From contig NC_065549.1 of the NCBI RefSeq assembly GCF_022605725.1, positions 744,001 to 808,000 on the forward strand: 64,000 nt of DNA, read 5' to 3'. The position numbers and the translations under genes are program-made. The stretch's first letter is position 1; every line of letters starts with the position of its first letter. Source of the DNA: Anthonomus grandis grandis (taxonomy: Eukaryota; Arthropoda; Insecta; Coleoptera; Curculionidae). The notes under the pieces are model-generated. The model was not told where the DNA came from and searched no databases. It worked only from the letters and a program-made list of their open reading frames with translations. Shown here in pieces: positions 56,980-64,000 of this stretch.

Positions 56980-58020
56980 CTATCTGTTGCTATATAATAT
57001 TGTTTAATTAATTAATTAATTTCTATTTGTTGTTTTCACATTTAAGATATTATTTAGGCTTATTTGTGAGATCCCCTATTCTACGTTTATAAAGACGGTT
57101 CCGCCATGACATGATTTGATCAGTATTTACTTGTGAAAAAAATCAGCTTTTTACCACGTTACTTCACAAGTTCTGACCATCGTAACATTTTAGAAAAAAC
57201 GCCCGAATATGACTTTTTCTTTTTTTTAACCAGACGTTTAATAAAAAATACAGAACGTTAAAAATGTCGAGGGTAAACGCAAAGACGTTTGACTTTGACA
57301 ATGTGACTCTTTTTACTTATTGCAGTTATATTTAATGTGATTACATTTATGGGTTTTATTTAAAAAAGAAAGAAAGAAAGTTCATCTCAGATTCAGAAAG
57401 TTTAGAATTCTTGCGTTTGGTTAAAATGTGATGTTAGAAATTTGTATTTTTGCAATTTCTTGATAAAGATTATTAGGAACTTAGGAAGGAAGTTCATATA
57501 ATAGTCAAATATTACAAATCCCTGCCTGCTGAGTTTACCTCTTCTAGAGAAATTTCTTAGTACTTTTTTTAACATATTTTTTGTATTGTATAATTTTTTT
57601 TATAATTAATTAAATAATAAACTTAGTTTAATTTTCTAATTATGGTCTTTACTTGGTTTAGTAGAGTAGCTATTAGCTAGAATGCGCTAAGTGGGTACTA
57701 AACAACTTGTTTAAAAAAATAGTAAAAATACTCTTATTTGATTAATAAAAGTCACTTATTATTATTATTATTATTATTATCATTTATTTAGCAGGACCAT
57801 AGTGTTTTATTTGTGGCACAAATTATGATCTAAACCAATACTTACTCAAAAATCTATTCTCAGAAATGTCATTATATTAACGTGAAAAAAAAACATAAAA
57901 TAGCAAAAATGTCGTGGCTATTGCCAAATCCGAAATTTATCAATCATATAAATCAGAAAAAATTTGCATATAAAAGAGACCCTGAAAAAAAAAACTGGTG
58001 CAACCACTAGTCTTTAATAT
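56980..58020. other. No gene seen between array 1 and gene I
   Basis: AT-rich with a (TTA/ATT)n microsatellite at 57757-57782 and a GAAA run near 57370. There is no convincing open frame. Confidence 0.4.
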
Positions 58021-58076
58021 TTACATTGTAGGTCACAATTATGCTTTGAACGTTAATTTGGGGCCAAGTTTTTCGA

Positions 58077-58115
58077 TATATATATAGGCCGGCGCGTGAG
58101 TTTTAAATTATCAGT
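58077..58115 (+). promoter_or_regulatory. Core promoter of gene I
   Basis: TATATATATA at 58077-58086 and a consensus arthropod initiator TCAGTT at 58111-58116, so the start would be about 58113. An AGGTCA half-site lies further up at 58031-58036. The leader of about 38 bases runs to the ATG at 58151. Confidence 0.75.
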
Positions 58116-58150
58116 TATCCACCAGCAGTAACTAAGCAACAACCGCAACA

Positions 58151-58671
58151 ATGAACACCTACGTAAGTATTTTAAAAAACCCAAAGATATACTGTTGATT
58201 GTTTGCTAAATATTCCAGTCCTTCGCCGCCCTTTTCGCCTTTTTGGCCGTAGCTAACGCCGGTGTCCTGGTCGCCCCCTCTGCCAAAATCATCCAGGGAC
58301 CGAGCACCAGGACCACCGTGGTTGGACCCGATGGAAGCGCCATCTCTTCAGTCGCTCCCGCCGGTCAAATCGTCCAGGAGGAAAGCGTCGGAGTCGTAGC
58401 ACAAACTGCCCCAGTCGTGGCAGCCTCAGCCCCAGCTTTGGCCTACTCCGCTCCTCTCGTAGCTCACTCAGCTCCAGCTCTGGCCTATTCTGCTCCTTTG
58501 GCTTATGCTGCTCCAGCTCACGTAGCTTATTCTGCTCCTTTGGTTTCCGCTTACTCTGCCCCAGTGGTAGCCAGCGGTGTAGTAGGACACTCTACCGTGA
58601 TCTCTGGACCATCTGGCACTGTTGCTACTGGTAAAACTGTTGCTGCTGCACCAGTCGTTGCTGCTTGGTAA
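58151..58671 (+). CDS. Ala/Tyr/Ser-rich cuticular protein gene I
   Basis: Join: exon 1 58151-58162 (MNTY; donor GTAAGT), 56 bp intron, exon 2 58219-58671; 154 aa. The signal peptide MNTYSFAALFAFLAVANAG is followed by AKIIQGPSTRTTVVGPDGSA, APAGQIVQEES, a middle of APALAYSAPLVAHSAP-type repeats, STVISGPSGTVATGKTV, and a short Ala/Val end AAPVVAAW. It has no Rebers-Riddiford domain. The AYSAPL repeats are like those of widely known low-complexity insect cuticle proteins. It is closest to H in its Tyr-rich middle and like the others in module and intron position. It codes in GC-richer sequence than its surroundings, and it stands alone between two satellite arrays. A polyadenylation-like AATAAAAAA lies near 58706. 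Confidence 0.94.
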
Positions 58672-58739
58672 AAAGTTGTACAGTTGCTGATGTATATTTA
58701 GGGTAAATAATAAAAAAGAATATTTTATATAAAGCAGTT

Positions 58740-58990
58740 TTTTCTTTGGAGAGACTCCCCCTTAGTACAATCGAATGTTTAAAATCCGAGTTTTCGAAGT
58801 TCGCGTTCATTGTTTTATCTGGAAGGGAAAAATTGACGTTCCTATCGGATCTTTTTTCCCCCGTATTCTCCGTCGTCGAGAGTCAAAACGACGCGGACGA
58901 GGCTTTAAACGGCAAAACGGGGGATGAATAAAACGCTCCCCGGGGGTGGGGTGATACGGTTTATCAGGGAAACCGAATTAGGATCCTCCT
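58740..58990. other. GC-rich segment downstream of gene I
   Basis: About 250 bases with CG-rich stretches (CGTCGTCGAGAGTCAAAACG, CTCCCCGGGGGTGGGGTGAT) in an otherwise very AT-rich region. A 61-codon open frame crosses it without a recognisable domain. It may be regulatory DNA or a first exon of something else; I cannot decide. Confidence 0.35.
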
Positions 58991-59339
58991 GCTGTTTTAA
59001 AATAAAAATTTATGGCGAGTGTGACTTAGGGAAGTTCTACAGTTCAATGCGAAGAGTTGCATATCTTACAGGATGGATAATGATGGGTTAATAAACTCGT
59101 GATAGGTTTTATATAATAAAAAATATTTAAGATATTTTGTTGTTTTTCCTAAAAGATTTTCAAATTTAAATTCAAAATGCTTGATTTGCCTATAAAAACG
59201 AATTGCAAGAGAAATCACAGAGTATTCCTAAACAGAAAAAATGGTATTGCGATTTTTTAAAACTGTTGGAAATTAACATCTTAATTATTTAAATAAATTA
59301 AAGTTGAGAAATTTGACTTGGAAGTTGATAAGAATCTTT

Positions 59340-62300
59340 CATATTTCTAGGGACAAAATGCTCATACCTCGGAATTTAACAAAGTCAGAAACCTAAAACT
59401 TGAAACACAGGTTCACCTAATTTAATCATTAGACACCTATTTTAGCGTTTCTCAAAATATGTTTAGGATTACATTTTTTTATTACATATTTCAAATACTT
59501 GACTAGGACCCCTAACTGGATACCTATTTCAGCGTTTTTCAAAATATGTACAGAATTTAAAAATCAATGTTAAAAAAAAATTGTACAAAATGTCCATATC
59601 TCAGAAACTAGACAAGGTACAATTTTAAAGATATGTACGAATATTTTGTAAAAATTTTAACTGGATACCTATTTCAATGTTTCTTGAAATATATTATACA
59701 GAAATTTGAGGACAAATTGTTTTAAAATAAAAATTGTACAGAATATGCATATCTCAGGTACAAATTTAGAAATTTGCACAAATATTCTTTGGACAATTTA
59801 ATTGAATACCTATTTTAGCGTCAAAAACTTTTAAAAAATTGTCCAAAAATATTTCTTGAATTATTTCACGGGACACTTATTGTGGCGTTTCTCCAAATAT
59901 ATACAGGATCTTAAGAACAACATTTTTTTGAATAAAACGTTCAGAATTAAAAAAAAAAATATATATTTATTAAAAATTGTACAAAACGTATAAGTCTCGG
60001 AAATTTAATTAGGTACAATTTTCAAAATTGATACAAATATTCTTTTGTTAATTTAATTGAACACTTATTGCGGTGTTTTTTAAAATATATGTACAGAATC
60101 TTGAGAACAATTTTTTTTAAATTGTACAAAAGTTCTATATATCAGAAACTTGATTAGGTCTAATTCAAAAAAATGTGTTCAAATATTCTTTGGATAATTT
60201 TAATAGACAACTATTTTCGTTTCTTTAAATAGGTACAGGATTTTGATTTTTTTTTTTTAAATACTTTATTATATTAATTGTACAAAACATCCATATCTCA
60301 GAAACATGGATAAGTATGATTTTAATAATTTGTACAAACATTCCTTAAACAATTTAAATTGACACCTATTTTGACAATTCTTAAAATATATACAGGATTT
60401 TAAGAATAAATTATTTAAAAAAAAATATATTTTTTTTAATTGTACCAAATGTACATATTTCACACACTTGGCTCTGGTATGGCTCTGTACTGGATTTTAA
60501 GAAAAAAAAACACATTCGGATTTTTTTTTATTTATTAAAAATTGTACAAAACGTCCATGTCTCTGAAACTTGACTAGGTACAATTTTAAAAACTTGTACA
60601 AATATTCTTCAAACAATTTAAATGGACAGACAATTACAATGTTTTTTTTTTGTTTTTAAATATTTTTTTTTTATAAAAATTGTACAAAGCATCTCAGAAA
60701 CTTTGGTGGGTACAATTTTAAAAATTTGTACAAATTTTCCGTGAACGATTTATTTGAATATTTTTCTCGGCATTTTTCACAATATCTCAGTTTCTCAAAA
60801 TATGTGCAGGATTTTGAGAAAAAAATTTCTTTCGGAACTTTTTTTTATTTATTAAAAAATTGTACGTAAAAACGTACATATATCAGAAAATTAACTAGGT
60901 ACAATTTGTACAATTATTCCGTGGACAATTAAAATACTGGACACCTATTTCAGAAATTCTCAAAATATATGCAGGATTTTAAAAACAAAGTTTTTTAGGG
61001 AAAAAAATCGACAAGGTACAATTCTAAAAATTTGGACAATTTAACTGTTATTTTAGCGTCTTTTAAAATTTGTACAGAACTTTCAGAACAAAATGTTTTT
61101 TTGAGAAAAAATTGTACAAAATGTCTGCATCTCAAAAACTTAATTACAATTAAAAAAAATTCGTACAAATATTTCTTGGACATCAGCGTTTATTAAAAAA
61201 TAATTTTACAGGATTATAAAAACAATTTTTTTTTTGTAAAAAAAATGTTTTTATTATAAATTGTACAAGACGTCCACATCTCTGAAATTTGACAAGTACA
61301 ACATTTTAAAAAATTTGTACAAATATTTTTTGGATAATTTATCAGAATAGTCATTGCAGCACTTCTTAAACAAAATAATTTTTGGGAAAATATTTTTTTA
61401 TAAAAATTGTACAAATATTTCTTGAATTATTTCACGGGACACTTATTGTGGCGTTTCTCCAAATATATACAGGATCTTAAGAACAACATTTTTTTGAATA
61501 AAACGTTCAGAATTTTAAAAAAAATATATATTTATTAAAAATTGTACAAAACGTATAAGTCTCGGAAATTTAATTAGGTGCAATTTTCAAAATTGATACA
61601 AATATTCTTTTGTTAATTTAATTGAACACTTATTGCGGTGTTTTTTAAAATATGTACAGAATCTTGAGAACAATTTTTTTTAAATTGTACAAAAGTTCTA
61701 TATATCAGAAACTTGATTAGGTCTAATTCAAAAAATTTGTACAAATATTCTTTGGATAACTTTAATAGACAACTATTTTTGTTTCTTTAAATATGTACAG
61801 GATTTTGAATTTTTTTTTTAAATACTTTATTATATTAATTGTACAAAACAATTTAAATTGACACCTATTTTGACAATTCTTAAAATATATACAGGATTTT
61901 AAGAATAAATTATTTAAAAAAAAAATATATTTTTTTTAATTGTACCAAATGTCCATATTTCACACACTTGGCTCTGGTATGGCTCTGTACTGGATTCTAA
62001 GAAAAAAAAAACATTTTCAGATTTTTTTTATTTATTAAAAATTGTACAAAACGTCGTTGTCTCCAAAACTTGACTAGGTACAATTTTAAAAACTTGTACA
62101 AATTTTCTTTGGACAATTTAACTGGATACCTATTTCGGCATTGTTCAAAATATGTATAAAATTTGAAGAACAAATTTTTTTCAATTGTACAAATATTCTT
62201 CAAACAATTTAAATGGACAGACAATTACAATGTTTTTTTTTTGTTTTTAAATATTTTTTTTTTATAAAAATTGTACAAAGCATCTCAGAAACTTTGGTGT

Positions 62301-63900
62301 GTACAATTTTAAAAATTTGTACAAATTTTCCGTGAACGATTTTTTTGAATATCTTTCTCGGCATTTTTCACAATATCTCAGTTTCTCAAAATATGTGCAG
62401 GATTTTAAGAAAAAAAGTTCTTTCGGAACTTTTTCTTATTTATTAAAAAATTGTACGTTAAAACGTACATATCTCAGAAAATTAACTAGGTACAATTTAT
62501 ACAATTATTTCGTAGACAATTAAAATACTGGACACCTATTTCAGAAATTCTCAAAATATATGCAGGATTTTAAAAACAAAGTTTTTTAGGGAAAAAAATC
62601 GACAAGGTACAATTCTAAAAATTTGTACAAATATTTTTTGGACAATTTAACTGTTATTTTAGCGTCTTTTAAAATTTGTACAGAACTTTCAGAACAAAAT
62701 GTTTTTTTGAGAAAAAATTGTACAAAATGTCTGCATCTCAAAAACTTAATTACAATTAAAAAAAAATCGTACAAATATTTCTTGGACATCAGCGTTTATT
62801 AAAAAATAATTTTACAGGATTATAAAAACAAATTTTTTTTTGTAAAAAAAATGTTTTTATTATAAATTGTACAAGACGTCCACATCTCTGAAATTTGACA
62901 AGTACAACATTTTAAAAAATTTGTACAAATATTTTTTGGATAATTTATCAGAATAGTCATTGCAGCACTTCTTAAACAAAATAATTTTTGGGAAAATATT
63001 ATTTTTTTATAAAAATTGTACAAAACGTCCACACTTCAGAAACTCGCCTATGTACAATTTTTAAATTTGATTTAAATATACCTTGGACAATTTAACTGGA
63101 TATTTACCTAACACCTTTATTAGTGTTTCGAAAAATATATGCAGAATTTTAAGAACATTATTTTAGAATTTACAAAAATTTTTTTATAAAAATTGTACAA
63201 AACGTTCATCTCAAACGAAAATTTGTAAATTTGTACAATTATTCTCTGGACAATTTACCTAAAGATTGTTTCGGCGTTTTTCATTATATGTACAGGACGA
63301 AAGACATCATAGTGTAAAGGACAAATTGAGAACAAATTTGTTTTTTGAAAAAGCGATTTATTTTAATATAAATTGGACAAAACGTTTATGTCTCAAAAAT
63401 TTGATTAGGTCAAATTTTGTTCGAATATTTTTGGGACAATTTAAGGGGACTCCTATTTCGACGTTTCTTAAAGTATATACCGATTTTTTTAATAAAAAAG
63501 GTACAAAACATCTATATTAGAAAAAATTGAGTAAGTAAAACTTTAAAATTTTGTACAATTTCTTGGATGTTTTAACTTGATACCTGTATTAGCGTTTATG
63601 CAAATATACAGAAAATTTATAAGCAAAATAATTTTAGGAAAAAAAAATTTACTAAATTCTTTGGACAATTAAACTAAATACTTCGGCGTTTTTAACAACA
63701 ACATTTTTTTACAACAAAACATTATTTTTATATATGTTGTACCAAACGTCTATATCTCAGAACTTAGACTAGGTACAATTTTAAAAATTTGTACAAATAT
63801 CCTTTGGATAATTTAAATGAATACCTATTTTAACATTTCTCAAAATATGTACAGGTTCTTAAGAATAAATTTGTTTTTGAAAAGAAAGCTTTTGTTCCGA
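59340..63900 (-). repeat. Satellite array 2, same family as array 1 in opposite orientation
   Basis: Units of about 150-190 bp, more diverged than array 1, with the order AAACGTCCATATCTCAGAAA, CTTGACTAGGTACAATTTTA, AAATTTGTACAAATATTCTT, TGGACAATTTAACTGGACAC, CTATTTCAGCGTTTCTCAAA, ATATGTACAGGATTTTAAGA. The reverse complement of the array 1 unit gives the same order (GTCCATAAGTCAAAAAC, AAAATTTGTACATAAATTC, GGACACCTATTTTAGGATTT). A block of about 1.57 kb starting near 59850 is repeated from about 61417. Confidence 0.88.
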
Positions 63901-64000
63901 ATTAGGTTAATATTATATAAACAAAAAAAAAGTTAATTTTCAAGACCATCAAATAACATAAGATACTTCTCTTTTGAATTCCCTGTCATTTTATCGATAA

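Overview
The window is eukaryotic: AT-rich nuclear DNA of an insect, most likely a beetle. It has GT-AG introns, TATA plus initiator promoters, a family of small secreted cuticular proteins rich in Ala/Val/His/Pro or Ala/Tyr/Ser/Pro, many degraded insect transposons (Tigger/pogo, mariner-like, Tc1, piggyBac, Helitron, several non-LTR families) and long satellite arrays. The beetle assignment is inferred from the style of the cuticle proteins; nothing in the sequence proves it.

Layout. 1-3.8 kb: end of a Tigger element, then about 20 copies of a ~115 bp tandem repeat. 3.8-6.6 kb: cuticular protein gene A (minus strand). 6.6-9.3 kb: reverse transcriptase scraps and a 3' relic of a His-rich cuticle gene. 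9.3-11.2 kb: a mariner-like element with long inverted repeats. 12-27 kb: the heart of the window, six intact His-rich cuticular protein genes (B and C on minus; D, E, F and G on plus) with a short secreted-protein gene between F and G. The C-B pair and the E-F pair are an inverted segmental duplication with arms of ~3.4 kb around gene D. 27-32 kb: a 184 bp satellite, a minisatellite, and a non-LTR fragment broken by a TTAA-flanked element and by a long-TIR element. 32.9-36.6 kb: an apparently intact Tc1-family transposon next to a decayed piggyBac-like element. 37-48.2 kb: cuticular gene H (minus), whose first exon and promoter appear to lie 10.6 kb upstream of the rest, the intron being filled by a foldback MITE, a non-LTR element between ~850 bp direct repeats, and a truncated Helitron. 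50-57 kb: a ~170 bp satellite array. 58.1-58.7 kb: cuticular gene I. 59.3-63.9 kb: a second array of the same satellite family in the opposite orientation.

How the genes fit together. All eight intact cuticular genes (A-E, plus F, G, H, I if each is counted, nine in all) share one plan: a four-codon first exon (MNSF, MNTY or MNPQ) ending in GTAAGT, a phase-0 intron, then one exon with the rest of a signal peptide ending LAVANAG or similar, a conserved module of the form GPSSxTxVxGPxGSxI, a low-complexity middle, and usually a second GPSGT motif. None has a recognisable Rebers-Riddiford chitin-binding domain. The His-rich genes share a proximal promoter block with a TATA box and, just upstream, a CAAGGTCG element resembling a binding site for the nuclear receptor FTZ-F1, which fits co-regulation around moults. 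Spliced structures were derived by reading splice sites by eye and have no transcript support here.
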